Origin: Colletes latitarsis
Lineage: Eukaryota > Arthropoda > Insecta > Hymenoptera > Colletidae
Assembly (NCBI RefSeq): GCF_051014445.1
Contig: NW_027488366.1
Span: 23,144,001 to 23,208,000, forward strand
Direction: 5' to 3'
Length of the DNA: 64,000 nucleotides
The notes below the pieces were generated by a model, which was not told the DNA's origin, did not search any database, and was given only the letters and a program-made list of their open reading frames with translations. Position numbers and translations under genes: made by a program. Shown here piece after piece: positions 1 through 14,590 of this stretch; within the stretch, counting starts at the first letter, position 1, and each line of letters begins with the position of its first letter.

Positions 1-3000
1 GGGATTTCCACTCATCAGACTCATACTTTCGCATTCTTCACATACTTGTTGAACAGATCCTGGGTTTTTTCTGGTTTGGATCACGTAGTAATGTGGTACC
101 ACGCTGAAACAGTCAATTAAACCTGGTTTCGATCAATATTTTAGAGGATACCGCAAGTTAGGTCTGGGATAGGGCTGGGATTCGCCCTAATCAGGCTCAT
201 ACTTTCGCGTTTTTCACATACTTGTTGAGCTGATCCTGGGTTTTTTCTGGTTTGGATCACGTAGTAATGTGGTACCACACTGAAAAAATCAATTAAACCT
301 GGTCTTGATAAATATTTTAGAGGATAACGCAAGTTAGGTCTGGGATAGGTCTAGGATTTGCCCTCATCAGGCTCTTACTTTCGCATATTTCTCATACTTC
401 ATGGCTAGATCCTGGGCTATTTCTGGATTGGATCACGTAGTAAAGTGGTACCACACTGAAACATTCAATGAAACCTGGTCTGGATAAATATTTTAGAGGA
501 TAACGCATCTTAGGTCTGGGTTAGGTCTAAGATTTGCCCTCAACAGACCCACAGTTTCGCGTTTTTCACATACTTGTTGAACTGATCCTGGATTTTTCCG
601 GTTTGGATCACGTAGTAATGTGGTACCACACTGAAACAATCAATTAAACCTGGTCTTGATAAATATTTTAGAGGATAACGCATGTTAGGTCTGGGTTAGG
701 TCTAGGATTTGCCCTCATCAGGCTCATACTTTCGCATTCTTCACGTACTTGTTGAACGGATCCTGGGTTTTTTCTGGACTGTATCACGTAGTAATGTGGT
801 ACCACGCTGAAACAGTCAATTAAACCTGGTTTCGATCAATATTTTAGAGGATAACGCAAGTTAGGTCTGGGATAGGTCTGGGATTCGCCCTAATCAGGCT
901 CATACTTTCGCGTTTTTCACATACTTGTTGAACTGATCCTGGGTTTTTTCTGGTTTGGATCAGGTAGTAATGTGGTACCACACTGAAACAGTCGATTAAA
1001 CCAGGTTTCGATCAATATTTTTGAGGATAAAGCATGTTAGGTCTAGGTTAGGCCTGGGATTTCCACTCATCAGACTCATACTTTCGCATTCTTCACATAC
1101 TTGTTGAACAGATCCTGGGTTTTTTCTGGTTTGGATCACGTAGTAATGTGGTACCACGCTGAAACAGTCAATTAAACCTGGTTTCGTTCAATATTTTAGA
1201 GGATACCGCAAGTTAGGTCTGGGATAGGGCTGGGATTCGCCCTAATCAGGCTCATACTTTCGCGTTTTTCACATACTTGTTGAGCTGATCCTGGGTTTTT
1301 TCTGGTTTGGATCACGTAGTAATGTGGTACCACACTGAAAAAATCAATTAAACCTGGTCTTGATAAATATTTTAGAGGATAACGCAAGTTAGGTCTGGGA
1401 TAGGTCTAGGATTTGCCCTCATCAGGCTCTTACTTTCGCATATTTCTCATACTTCATGGCTAGACCCTGGGCTATTTCTGGATTGGATCACGTAGTAAAG
1501 TGGTACCACACTGAAACATTCAATGAAACCTGGTCTGGATAAATATTTTAGAGGATAACGCATCTTAGGTCTGGGTTAGGTCTAAGATGTGCCCTCATCA
1601 GACTCACAGTTTCGCGTTTTTCACATACTTGTTGAACTGATCCTGGATTTTTCCGGTTTGGATCACGTAGTAATGTGGTACCACACTGAAACAATCAATT
1701 AAACCTGGTCTTGATAAATATTTTAGAGGATAACGCATGTTAGGTCTGGGTTAGGTCTAGGATTTGCCCTCATCAGGCTCATACTTTCGCATATTTCTCA
1801 TACTTCATGGCTAGATCCTGGGCTGTTTCTGGATTGTATCACGTAGTAATGTGGTACCACGCTGAAACAGTCAACTAAACCTGGTTTCGATCAATATTTT
1901 AGAGGATAACGCAAGTTAGGTCTGGGATAGGTCTAGGATTTGCCCTCATCAGACTCTTACTTTCGCATATTTCTCATACTTCATGGCTAGATCCTGGGCT
2001 ATTTCTGGATTGGATCACGTAGTAAAGTGGTATCACACTGAAACATTCAATGAAACCTGGTCTGGATAAATATTTTAGAGGATAGCGCATCTTAGGTCTG
2101 GGTTAGGTCTAAGATTTACCCTCATCAGGCTCACAGTTTCGCGTTTTTCACATACTTGTTGAACAGATCCTGGGTTTTTTCTGGTTTGGATCACGAAGTA
2201 GTGTGGTACCACACTGAAACAGTCCATTAAACCTGGTTTCGCTCAATATTTTAGAGGATAACGCATGTTAGGTCTAGGTTAGGTCTGGGATTTGCTATTA
2301 TCAGGCTCATTCTTTCGCATATTTCTCGTACTTGATTGCTATATCCTGGGCTTTTTCTGGATTGCATCACGTAGTAATGTAGTACCACACTGAAACGGTC
2401 AATGAAACCTGGTTTCCATCAATATTTTAGAGGACAACGCAAGTTAGGTTTAGGTAAGGCCTGAGATTTTCACTGATCAGACTCATTCTTTCGCATATTT
2501 CTCATACATGTTGAACAGATCCTGGGTTTTTTCTGGTTTGGATCACGTAGTAATGTGGGACCACACTGAAACAACCAATTAAACCTGGTCTTGATAAATA
2601 TTTTAGAGGATAACGGATGTTAGGTCTGGGTTAGGTCTAGGATTTGCCCTCATCAGGCTCATACTTTCGCATATTTCTCATCCTTCATGGCTAGATCCTG
2701 GGCTGTTTCTAGATTGTATCACGTAGTAATGTGGTACCACACTGAAACAGTCAATGAAACCTGGTTTCCATCAATATTTTAGAGGACAACGCATGTTAGG
2801 TTTAGGTAAGGCCTGAGATTTTCACTGACCAGACTCATTCTCTCGCATATTTCTCATACATGTTGAACAGATCCTGGGTTTTCTCTGGTTTGGATCACGT
2901 AGTAATATGGGACCACACTGAAACAACCAATTAAACCTGGTCTTGATAAATATTTTAGAGGATAACGCATGTTAGGTCTGGGGTAGGTCTAGGATTTGCC

Positions 3001-3400
3001 CTCATCAGGCTCTTACTTTCGCATATTTCTCATACTTCATGGCTAGATCCTGGGCTATTTCTGGATTGGATCACGTAGTAAAGTGGTACCACACTGAAAC
3101 ATTCAATGAAACCTGGTCTGGATAAATATTTTAGAGGATAACGCATCTTAGGTCTGGGTTAGGTCTAAGATTTGCCCTCATCAGGCTCACAGTTTCGCGT
3201 TTTTCACATACTTGTTGAACAGATCCTGGGTTTTTTCTGGTTTGGATCACGAAGTAGTGTGGTACCACACTGAAACAGTCCATTAAACCTGGTTGCGATC
3301 AATATTTTAGAGGATAACGCATGTTAGGTCTGGGTTAGGTCTAGGATTTGCCCTCATCAGGCTTATTCTTTCGCATATTTCTCAAACTTGATGGCTAGAT
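1..3400 (+). repeat. 6-monomer higher-order repeat, ~1056 bp
   Basis: Bases 1-735 match 1056-1790 with only scattered differences (offset 1055, six monomers). The variant CATCTTAGG recurs at 507, 1561, 2088 and 3144, spacings of six, three and six monomers. Within it, 2400-2750 and 2752-3102 form a two-monomer unit (offset 352) marked by CTGAGATTTTCAC and CTCATACATGTTG. The blocks match patchily, which suggests repeated unequal exchange and not a uniform array. Confidence 0.85.
2200..2215 (+). other. 16-bp perfect palindrome (monomer dyad, example)
   Basis: AGTGTGGTACCACACT is its own reverse complement. Most monomers have the shorter 12-bp palindrome TGTGGTACCACA at this position. The GTAGTGTGG subtype extends it to 16 bp. 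Other examples are near 3255, 10300, 15765, 33695, 43020 and 61370. Some subtypes destroy it (AATGAAGTACAACAC, AATGTGGGACCACAC). A binding role is only a guess. Confidence 0.85.
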
Positions 3401-6400
3401 CCTGGGCTTTTTCTGGATTGCATCACGTAGTAATGTGGTACCACACTGAAACATTCAATTAAACCTGGTCTTGATAAATATTTTAGAGGATAACGCATGT
3501 TAGGTCTGGGTTAGGTCTAGGATTTGCCCTCATCAGACTCATACTTTCGCATTCTACACGTACTTGTTGAACAGATCCTGGGTTTTTTCTGGTTTGTATC
3601 ACATAGTAATGTGGTACCACTCTGAGACAGTCGATTAAACCAGGTTTCGATCAATATTTTAGAGGATAACGCATGTTAGGTCTGGGTTAGGTCTACGATT
3701 TGCCCTCATCAGGCTCATACTTTCGCATATTTCTCATACTTCATGGCTAGATCCTGGGCTGTTTCTGGATTGTATCACGTAGTAATGTGGTATCACGCTG
3801 AAACAGTCAATTAAACCTGGTTTCGACCAATATTTTAGAGGATAACGCAAGTTGGGTCTGGGATAGGTCTGGGATTTGCCCTCATCAGGCTCATACTTTC
3901 GCGTTTTTCACATACTTGTTGAACAGATCCTGGGTTTTTTCTGGTTTGGGTCACGTAGTAATGTGGTACCACACTGAAACATTCAATTAAACCTGGCCTT
4001 GATAAATATTTTAGAAGATAACGCATGTTAGGTCTGGGTTAGGTCTAGGATTTGCCCTCATCAAGCTCATACTTTCGCATATTTCTCGTACTTGATGGCT
4101 AGATCCTGGGCTTTTTCTGGATTGCATCACGTAGTAATGAAGTACAACACTGAAACAGTCAATTAAACCTGGTTTCGATCAATATTTTAGAGAATAATTC
4201 ATGTTAGGTCTAGGTTAGGTCTGGGATTTGCTCTCATCAGGCTCATTCTTTCGCATATTTCTCATACTTGATGGCTAGATCCTGGGCTTTTTCTGGATCG
4301 CATCACGTAGTAATGAAGTACAACACTGAAACAGTCAATTAAACCTGGTTGCGATCAATATTTTAGAGGATAACCCATGTTAGGTCTGGGTTAGGTTTAG
4401 TATTTCCCCTCATCAGGCTCATTCTTTCGCATATTTCTCATACATGTTGAACAGATCCTGGGTTTTTTCTGGTTTGGATCACGTAGTAATGTGGGACCAC
4501 ACTGAAACAACCAATTAAACCTGGTCTTGATAAATATTTTAGAGGATAACGCATGTTAGGTCTGGGTTAGGTCTAGGATTTGCCCTCATCAGGCTCATAC
4601 TTTCGCGTTTTTCACATACTTGTTGAACTGATCCTGGGTTTTTTCTGGTTTGGATCAGGTAGTAATGTGGTACCACACTGAAACAGTCGATTAAACCTGG
4701 TTTCGATCAATATTTTAGAGGATAACGCAAGTTAGGTCTGGGATAGGTCTAGGATTTGACCTCGTCAGACTCATACTTTCGCACCCTTCACATACTCGTT
4801 GAACAGATCCTGGGTTATTTTCTGGTTTGGATCACGTAGTAATGTGGGACCACACTGAAACAACCAATTAAACCTGGTCTTGATAAATATTTTAGAGGAT
4901 AACGCATGTTAGGTCTGGGTTAGGTCTAGGATTTGCCCTCATCAGGCTCATACTTTCGCGTTTTTCACATACTTGTTGAACTGATCCTGGGTTTTTTCTG
5001 GTTTGGATCACGTAGTAATGTGGGACCACACTGAAACAACCAATTAAACCTGGTCTTGATAAATATTTTAGAGGATAACGCATGTTAGGTCTGGGTTAGG
5101 TCTAGGATTTGCCCTCATCAGGCTCATACTTTCGCGTTTTTCACATACTTGTTGAACTGATCCTGGGTTTTTTCTGGTTTGGATCAGGTAGTAATGTGGT
5201 ACCACACTGAAACAGTCGATTAAACCAGGTTTCGATCAATATTTTTGAGGATAATGCATGTTAGGTCAGGGTTAGGTCTAGGATTTGCCCTCATCAGACT
5301 CATACTTTCGCATTCTTCACGTACTTGTTGAACGGATCCTGGGTTTTTTCTGGACTGTATCACGTAGTAATGTGATACCACGCTGAAACAGTCAATTAAA
5401 CCTGGTTTCGATCAATATTTTAGAGGATAACGCAAGTTAGGTCTGGGATAGATCTGGGATTTGCCCTCATCAGGCTCATACTTTCGCCTTTTTTCACATA
5501 CTTGTTGATCAGATCCTGGGTTTTTTCTGGTTTGGATCACGTAGTAGTGAGGTACCACACTGAAACAATCAATTAAACCTGGTCTTGATAAATATTTTAG
5601 AGGATAACGCATGTTAGGTTTGGGTAAGGTTTAGGATTTGCACTCAGCAGGCTCATACTTTCGCATATCTCTCATACTTCATGGCTAGATCCTGGGCTGT
5701 TTCTGGATTGTATCACGTAGTAATGTGGTACCACGCTGAAACAGTCAATTAAACCCGGTTTCGATCAATATTTTAGAGAATAATTCATGTTAGGTCTAGG
5801 TTAGGTCTGGGATTTGCTCTCATCAGGCTCGTTCTTTCGCATATTTCTCATACTTGATGGCTAGATCCTGGGCTTTTTCTGGATTGCATCACGCAGTAAT
5901 GTGGTACCACGCTGAAACAGTCAATTAAACCTGGTTTCGATCAATATTTCAGAGGATAACGCAAGTTAGGTCTGGCATTGGTCTGGGATTCCCCCTGATC
6001 AGGCTCATACTTTCGCGTTTTTCACATACTTCTTGAACAGATCCTGGGTTTTTTCTGGTTTGTATCACGAAGTAGTGTGGTACCACACTGAAACAGTCCA
6101 TTAAACCTGGTTGGGATCAATATTTTAGAGGATAACGCATGTTAGGTCTAGGTTAGCCCTGGGATTTTCACTCATCAGACTCATACTTTCGCATTCCTCT
6201 CATACTTGTTGAACTGATCCTGGGTTTTTTCTGGTTTGGATCACGTAGTAATGTGGTACCACACTGAAACAGTCGATTAAACCTGGTTTCGATCAATATT
6301 TTAGAGGATAACGCAAGTTAAGTCTGGGATTGGTCTGGGATTTGCCCTCATCAGACTCATACTTTCGCACACTTCACATACTCGTTGAACAGATCCTGGG

Positions 6401-9400
6401 TTATTTTCAGGTTTGGATCATATAGTAATGTGGTACCACACCGAAACAGTCGATTAAACCAGGTTTCGATGAATATTTTTGAGGATAACGCATGTTAGGT
6501 CTAGGTTAGGCCAGGGATTTTCACTCATCAGACTCATACTTTCGCATTGTTCACATACTTGTTGAACGGATCCCGGGTTTTTTCTCGTTTGGATCACGTT
6601 GTAATGTGGGACCACACTGAAACAATCAACTAAACCTGGTGTTGATAAATATTTTAGAGGATAACGTATGTTAGGTTTGGGTTAGGTTTAGGATTTGCCC
6701 TCAGCAGGCTCATACTTTCGCATATCTCTCATACTTCATGGCTAGATCCTGGGCTGTTTCTGGATTGTATCACGTAGTAATGTGGTACCACGCTGAAACA
6801 GTCAATTAAACCTGGTTTCGATCAATATTTTAGAGAATAATTCATGTTAGGTCTAGGTTAGGTCTGGGATTTGCTCTCATCAGGCTTGTACTTTCGCATA
6901 TTTCTCATACTTCATGGCTAGATCCTGGGCTATTTATGGATTGGGTCTCGTAGTAATGTGGCACCACACTAAAACAGTCAATTAAAGCTGGTTTCGACCA
7001 ATATTTTAGAGGATAACGCATGTTAGGTCTGGGTTAGGTCTAGAATTTGCCCTCAACAGGCTCATACTTTCGCATATTTCTAATACTTCATGGCTAGATC
7101 CTGGGCTCTTTCTGGATTGGATCACGTATTAATGTTGTACCACAGTGAAACAGTCCAGTAAACCTGGTTTCGATCAATATTTTTGAGGATAACACATGTT
7201 AGGTCTAGGTTAGGTCTGGGATTTGCTCTCATCAGGCTCATTCTTTCGCATATTTCTCATACTTGGTGGCTAGATCCTGAGCTTTTTCTGGATTGGATCA
7301 CGTAGTAATGTAGAACCACACTGAAACAGTCAATTAACTCTGGTTTCGATCACTATTTTAGAGGATAACGCATGTTAGGTCTGGGATAGGTCTGGGATTT
7401 TCTCTCATCAGACTCATACTTTCGCATTCCTCTCATACTTGTTGAACGGATCCTGTGTTCTTTCTGGTTTGGATCACGTAGTGATGTGGTACCACACTGA
7501 AACAGTCCATTAAACCTGGTTTCGATCAATATTTTAGAGGATAGCGCATGTTAGGTCTAGGTTAGGCCTGGGATTTGCCCACATCAGGGTCATACTTTCG
7601 CGTTTTTCACATACTTGTTGAACAGATCCTGGGTTTTTTTCTCGTTTGGATCACGTAGTAATGTGGCACCACACTGAAACAGTCGATTAAACCTGGTTTC
7701 GATCAATATTTTAGGGGATAACGCAGGTTAGGTCTGGGATAGGTCTGGGAATTGCCCTCATCAGACTCACACTTTCGCACACTTCACATACTGGTTGAAC
7801 AGATCCCGGGTTATTTTCTGGTTCGGATCACGTAGTAATGTGGTACCACACTGAAACAGTCCATTAAACCTGGTTTCGATCAATATCTTTGAGGATAACG
7901 CATGTTAGGTCTGGGTTAGGTCTAGGATTTGCCCTCATCAGGCTCATACTTTCGCATATTTCTCATACTTCATGGCTAGATCCTGGGCTATTTCTGGATT
8001 GCATGACGTAGTAATGTAGTACCACACTGATACAGTCAACTAAACCTGGTTTCCATCAATATTTTAGAGGATAACGCATGTTATGTGTAGGTTAGGCCTG
8101 GGATTTGCCCTCATCAGGCTCATACTTTCGCATATTTCTAATACTTCATGGCTAGATCCTGGGCTCTTTCTGGATTGGATCGCGTAGTAATGTGGTACCA
8201 CACTGAAACAGTCCATTAAACCTGGTTTCGATCAATATTTTTGAGGATAACACATGTTTGGTCTAGGTTAGGTCTGGGATTTGCTCTCATCAGGCTCATT
8301 CTTTCGCATATTTCTCATACTTGATGGCTAGATCCTGAGCTTTTTCTGGATTGGATCACTTAGTAATGTAGAACCACACTGAAACAGTAAATTAACTCTG
8401 GTTTCGATCACTATTTTAGAGGATAACGCATGTTAGGTCTAGGTTAGCCCTGGGATTTTCACTCATCAGACTCATACTTTCGCATTCCTCTCATACTCGT
8501 TGAACGGATCTTGGGTTTTTTCTGGTTTGGAATACGTAGTAATGTGGTACCACACCGAAACAGTCGATTAAACCAGGTTTCGATCAATATTTTTGAGGAT
8601 AACGCATGTTAGGTCTAGGTTAGGCCAGGGATTTTCACTCATCAGACTCATACTTTCGCATTGTTCACATACTTGTTGAACGGATCCCGGGTTTTTTCTG
8701 GTTTGGATCACGTTGTAATGTGGGACCACACTGAAACAATCAACTAAACCTGGTGTTGATAAATATTTTAGAGGATAACGTATGTTAGGTTTGGGTTAGG
8801 TTTAGGATTTGCCCTCAGCAGGCTCATACTTTCGCATATTTCTCATACTTCATGGCTAGATACTGGGCTGTTTCTGGATTGTATCACGTAGTAATGTGGT
8901 ACCACGCTGAAACAGTCAATTAAACCTGGTTTCGATCAATATTTTAGAGAATAATTCATGTTAGGTCTAGGTTAGGTCTGGGATTTGCTCTCATCAAGCT
9001 CGTTGTTTCGCATATTTCTCATACTTGATGGCTGGATCCTGGGCTTTTTCTGGATTGCATCATGTAGTAATGTGGTACCACGCTGAAACAGTCAATTAAA
9101 CCTGGTTTCGATCAATATTTTAGAGGATAACGCAAGTTAGGTCTGGCATAGGTCTGGGATTCGCCCTCATCAGGCTCATACTTTCGCGTTTTTCACATAC
9201 TTGGTGAACAGATCCTGGGTTTTTTCTGGTTTGTATCACGTAGTAGTGTGGTACCACACTGAAACAGTCCATTAAACCTGGTTTGGATCAATATTTTGGA
9301 GGATAACGCATGTTAGGTCTCGGTTAGCCCTGGGATTTTCACTCATCAGACTCATACTTTCGCATTCCTCTCATACTTGTTGAACTGATCCTGGGTTTTT

Positions 9401-12400
9401 TCTGGTTTGGATCACGTAGTAATGTGGTACCACACTGAAACAGTCGATTAAACCTGGTTTCGATCAATATTTTAGAGGATAACGCAAGTTAAGTCTGGGA
9501 TTGGTCTGGGATTTGACATCATCAGACTCATACTTTCGCATTCTTCACATATTTGTTGAACAGATCCTGCGTTTTTTCTGGTATGGATCCCGTAGTAGTG
9601 TGCTACCACACTGAAACAGTCCATTAAACCTGGTTTCGCTCAATATTTTAGAGGATAACGCATGTTAGGTCAAGGTTAGGTCTAAGATTTGCCCTCATCA
9701 GGCTCACAGTTTCGCGTTTTTCACATACTTGTTGAACAGATCCTGGGTTTTTTCTGGTTTGGCTCACGAAGTAGTGTGGTACCACACTGAAACAATCAAT
9801 TAAACCTGGTCTTGATAAATATTTTAGAGGATAACGCATGTTAGGTTTGGGTTAGGTTTAGGATTTGCCCTCAGCAGGCTCATACTTTCGCATATCTCTC
9901 ATACTTCATGGCTAGATCCTGGGCTGTTTCTGGATTGTATCACGTAGTAATGTGGTACCACGCTGAAACAGTCAATTAAACCTGGTTTCGATCAATATTT
10001 TAGAGAATAATTCATGTTAGGTCTAGGTTAGGTCTGGGATTTGCTCTCATCAGCCTCGTTCTTTCGCATATTTCTCATACTTGATGGCTAGATCCAGGGC
10101 TTTTTCTGGATTGCATCACGTAGTAATGAAGTACAACACTGAAACAGTCAATTAAACCTGGTTTCCATCAATATCTTAGAGGACAACGCAAGTTAGGTCT
10201 GGGATAGGTCTGGGATTTGCCCTCATCAGGCTCATACTTTCGCGTTTTTCACATACCTGTTGAACAGATCCTGGGTTTTTTCTGGTTTGGATCACGTAGT
10301 AGTGTGGTACCACACTGAAACAGTCCATTAAACCTGGTTTGGATCAATATTTTAGAGGATAACGCATGTTAGGTCTAGGTTAGGTCTGGGATTTTCTCTC
10401 ATCAGACTCATACTTTCGCATTCTTCACATACTTGTTGAGCGGATACTGGGTTTTTTCTGGTTTGGTTCACGTAGTAATGTGGTACCACACTGAAACAGT
10501 CGATTAAACCTGGTTTCGATGAATATTTTAGAGGATAACGCAAGTTAGGTCTGGGATAGGTCTGGGATTTGACCTCATCAGACTCATACTTTCGCACTCT
10601 TCACATACTTGTTGAACGGATCCTGGGTTTTTTCTGGTTTGGATCACGTAGTAATGTGGGACCATACAGAAACAGTCAATTAAACCTGGTTTCGATCAAT
10701 ATTTCAGAGAATAATTCATGTTAGGTCTAGATTAGGACGGGGATTTGCTCTTATCAGGCTCATTCTGTCGCATATTTCTCATACATGTTGAATAGATCCT
10801 GGGCTTTTTCTGGATTGCATCACGTAGTAATGTAGTACCACACTGAAACAGTTAATGAAACCTGGTTTCCATCAATATTTTAGAGGACAACGCATGTTAG
10901 GTCTAGGTAAGGCCTGAGATTTTCACTGATCAGACTCATACTTTCGCATTCTTCACATACTTGTTGAACGGATCCTGGGTTTTTTCTGGTTTGGAACACG
11001 TAGTAATGTGGTAACACACTGAAACATTCAATTAAACCTGGTCTTGTTAAATATTTTAGAGAATAACGCATGTTAGGTCTGGGTTATGTCTAGGATTTGC
11101 CCTCATCAGGCTCATTCTTTCGCATATTTCTCATACTTCATGGCTGGATCCTGGGCTATTTCTGGATTGGATCACGTAGTAATGTGGTACCACACTGAAA
11201 CAGTCAATTAAACCTGGTTTCGATTAATATTTTAGAGAATAATTCATGTTAGGTCTGGGTTACGTCTGGGATTTGCTCTCATCAGGCTCATTCTTTCGCA
11301 TATTTCTCATACTTGATGGCTAGATCCTGGGCTTTTTCTGGTTTGGTTCACGTAGTAATGTGGTACCACACTGAAACATTCAATAAAACCTGGTCTTGAA
11401 AAATATTTTAGAGGATAACGCATGTTAGGTCTGGGTCAGGTCTAGAATTTCCCCACATCATGCTCATACTTTCGCATCCTTCTCATACATCATGGCTACA
11501 TCCTGGGCTATTTCTGGATTGTATCACGTAGTAATGTGGTACCACGCAGAAACAGTCAATTAAACCTGGTTTCGATCAATATTTTTGAGGATAACGCAAG
11601 TTAGGTCTGGGATAGGTCTGGGATTCGCCCTCATCAGGCTCATACTTTCGCGTTTTTCACATACTTGTTGAACTGATCCAGGGTTTTTTCTGGTTTGGGT
11701 CAGGTAGTAATGTGGTACCACACTGAAACAGTCCGTTAAACCTGGTTTCGATCAATATTTTATAGAATAATTCATGTTAGGTCTAGATTTGGTCTGGCAT
11801 TTGCTCTCATCAGGCTCATTCTTTCGCATATTTCTCATACTTGATGGCTTGATCCTGGGCATTTTCTGGATTGCATCACGTAGTAATGTAGTACCACACT
11901 GAAATAGTTAATTAAACCTGGTTTCCATCAATATTTTAGAGGACAACGCAACTTAGGTCTGGGATAGGTCTGGGATTTGCCCTCACCGGGACATACTTTC
12001 GCATTTTTCACATACATGTTGAACAGATCCTGGGTTTTTTCTGGATTGGATCGCGCACTAATGTGGTACCACACTGAAACAGTCCACTAAACCTGGTTTC
12101 GATCAATAGTTTAGAGGACAGCGCATGTTACGTCTAGGTTAGGCCTGGGTTTTGCCCTTATCAGGGTCATACTTTCGCAGTTTCAACATACATGTTGACC
12201 TGATCGAGGGTTTTTTCTGCTTTGGATCACGTAGTAAAGTGGTACCACACTGAAGCAGTCCATTAAACCTGGTTTGGGTCAATATTTTAGAGGATAACGC
12301 ATGTTAGGTCTAGGTTAGCCCTGGGATTTTCACTCATCAGACTCATACTTTCGCATTCTTCACATACTTGTTGAACTGATCCTGGGTTTTTTCTGGTTTG

Positions 12401-14590
12401 GTTCACCTAGTCATGTATTACCACACTGAGACAGTCCATTAAACCTGGTTTCGATCAATATTTTAGAGAAGAATTCATGTTAGGTCTAGGTTAGGTCTGG
12501 GATTTGCTCTCATCAGGCTTGTACTTTCGCATATTTCTCATACTTCATGGCTAGATCCTGGGCTATTTCTGGATTGGGTCTCGCAGTAATGTGGCACCAC
12601 ACTAAAACAGTCAATTAAAGCTGGTTTCGACCAATATTTTAGAGGATAACGCATGTTAGGTCTGGGTTAGGTCTAGAATTTGCCCTCATCAGGCTCATAC
12701 TTTCGCATATTTCTCATACTTCATGGCTAGATCCTGGGCTATTTCTGGATTGTATCACGTAGTAATGTGGTACCACACTGAAACAGTCCAGTAAACCTGG
12801 TTTCGATCAATATTTTTGAGGATAACACATGTTAGGTCTAGGTTAGGTCTGGGATTTGCTCTCATCAGGCTCATTCTTTCGCATATTTCTCATACTTGGT
12901 GGCTAGATCCTGAGCTTTTTCTGGATTGGATCACGTAGTAATGTAGAACCACACTGAAACAGTCAATTAACTCTGGTTTCGATCACTATTTTAGAGGATA
13001 ACGCATGTTAGGTCTGGGATAGGTCTGGGATTTTCTCTCATCAGACTCATACTTTCGCATTCCTCTCATACTTGTTGAACGGATCCTGTGTTCTTTCTGG
13101 TTTGGATCACGTAGTGATGTGGTACCACACTGAAACAGTCCATTAAACCTGGTTTCGATCAATATTTTAGAGGATAGCGCATGTTAGGTCTAGGTTAGGC
13201 CTGGGATTTGCCCTCATCAGGGTCATACTTTCGCGTTTTTCACATACTTGTTGAACAGATCCTGGGTTTTTTCTAGTTTGGATCACGTAGTAATGTGGTA
13301 CCACACTGAAGCAGTCCATTAAACCTGGTTTCGATCAATATTTTAGATGATAACGCATGTTAGGTCTGGGATAGGTCTAGAATTTGCCCTCATCAGGCTC
13401 ATACTTTCGCATATTTTTCATACTTGATGGCTAGATCCTGGGCTTTTTCTAGATTGGATCACGTAGTAATGTAGAACCACACTGAAACAGTCCATTAACT
13501 CTGGTTTCGATCACTATTTTAGAGGATAACGCATGTTAGGTCTGGGATAGGTCTGGGATTTTCTCTCATCAGACTCATACTTTCGCATTCCTCTCATACT
13601 TGTTGAACGGATCCTGTGTTCTTTCTGGTTTGGATCACGCAGTAGTGTGGTACCACACTGAAACAGTCCACTCAACCTGGTTTCGATCAATATTTTAGAG
13701 GATAACGCATGTTATGTCTAGGTGAGACCTGGGATTAGCCCTCATCAGACTCATACTTTCGCATACTTCAAATACTTGTTGAACAGATACTGGGTTTTTT
13801 TCACGTTTGGATCACGTAGTAATGTGGCACCACACTGAAACAGTCGATTAAACCTGGTTTCGATCGATATCTTTGAGGATAACGCATGTTAGGTCTAGGT
13901 TAGGCCAGGGATTTTCACTCACCAGACTCATACTTTCGCATTCTTCACATACTCGTTGAACGGATCTTGGGTTTTTTCTGGTTTGGATCACGTAGTAATG
14001 TGGTACCACACTGAAACATTCAATTAAACCTGGTCTTGATAAATATTTTAGACGATAACGCTTGCTAGGTCTAGGTTAGGCCTGGGATTTGCCCTCATCA
14101 GACTCATACTTTCGCACACTTCACATACTCCTTGACAAGATCCTGGGTTTTTTTCTGGTTTGGATCACGTAGTAATGTGGTACCACACTGAAACAGTCCA
14201 TTAAACCTGGTTTCGATCAATATTTTAGATGATAACGCATGTTAGGTCTGGGATAGGTCTAGAATTTGCCCTCATCAGGCTCATACTTTCGCATATTTTT
14301 CATACTTGATGGCTAGATCCTGGGCTTTTTCTAGATTGGATCACGTAGTAATGTAGTACCACACTGATACAGTCGATTAACCCTGGTTTCGATCAATATT
14401 TTAGAGGATAACGCATGTTAGGTCTAGGTTAGGTCTGTGGATTTGCCCTCATCAGGCTCATACTGTCGCATTTTTCACATTCGAGTTGAACAGATCCTGG
14501 GGTTTTTCTGGCTTGGATCACCTAGTAATGTGGGACCACACTGAGACAGTCCATTAAACCTGGTTTCGATCAATATTTTAGAGAATAATT
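3401..14590 (+). repeat. Mosaic satellite with 12-, 18- and 32-monomer duplications
   Basis: Mixed monomer subtypes with patchy duplications. Positions 5640-6345 match 8811-9516 (offset ~3171, 18 monomers). Positions 6435-6885 match 8549-8999 (offset 2114, 12 monomers), sharing the rare CATTGTTCAC and CAACTAAACCTGGTG variants. Positions 6830-7650 match 12465-13280 (offset 5633, 32 monomers), sharing CTCATCAGGCTTGTAC and CACTAAAACAGTC. No unique sequence is seen. Confidence 0.8.
12130..12280 (+). repeat. Divergent monomer subtype (GACCTGATCGAGGG type, example)
   Basis: The variable segment reads ACATACATGTTGACCTGATC then GAGGGTTTTTTCTGC, followed by GTAGTAAAGTGG. The same subtype recurs near 16385, 19360, 20415, 22535, 26390, 28685, 32035, 35375, 38370, 41535, 48260, 63400 and 63915. 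Its spacings track the large duplications, so it serves as a phase marker for the higher-order repeats. Confidence 0.8.

Noticed and set aside
141..332. Recurrent minus-strand reading frames of about 63 codons beginning MRYPLKY and ending CVIL, seen dozens of times across the array, as a conserved small protein
   Set aside because: The monomer is 176 bp, not a multiple of three. The frame starts and stops in the same motif (GCGTTATCCTCTAA) read in two phases of adjacent monomers. Recurrence follows from the satellite itself, and I see no coding signal.
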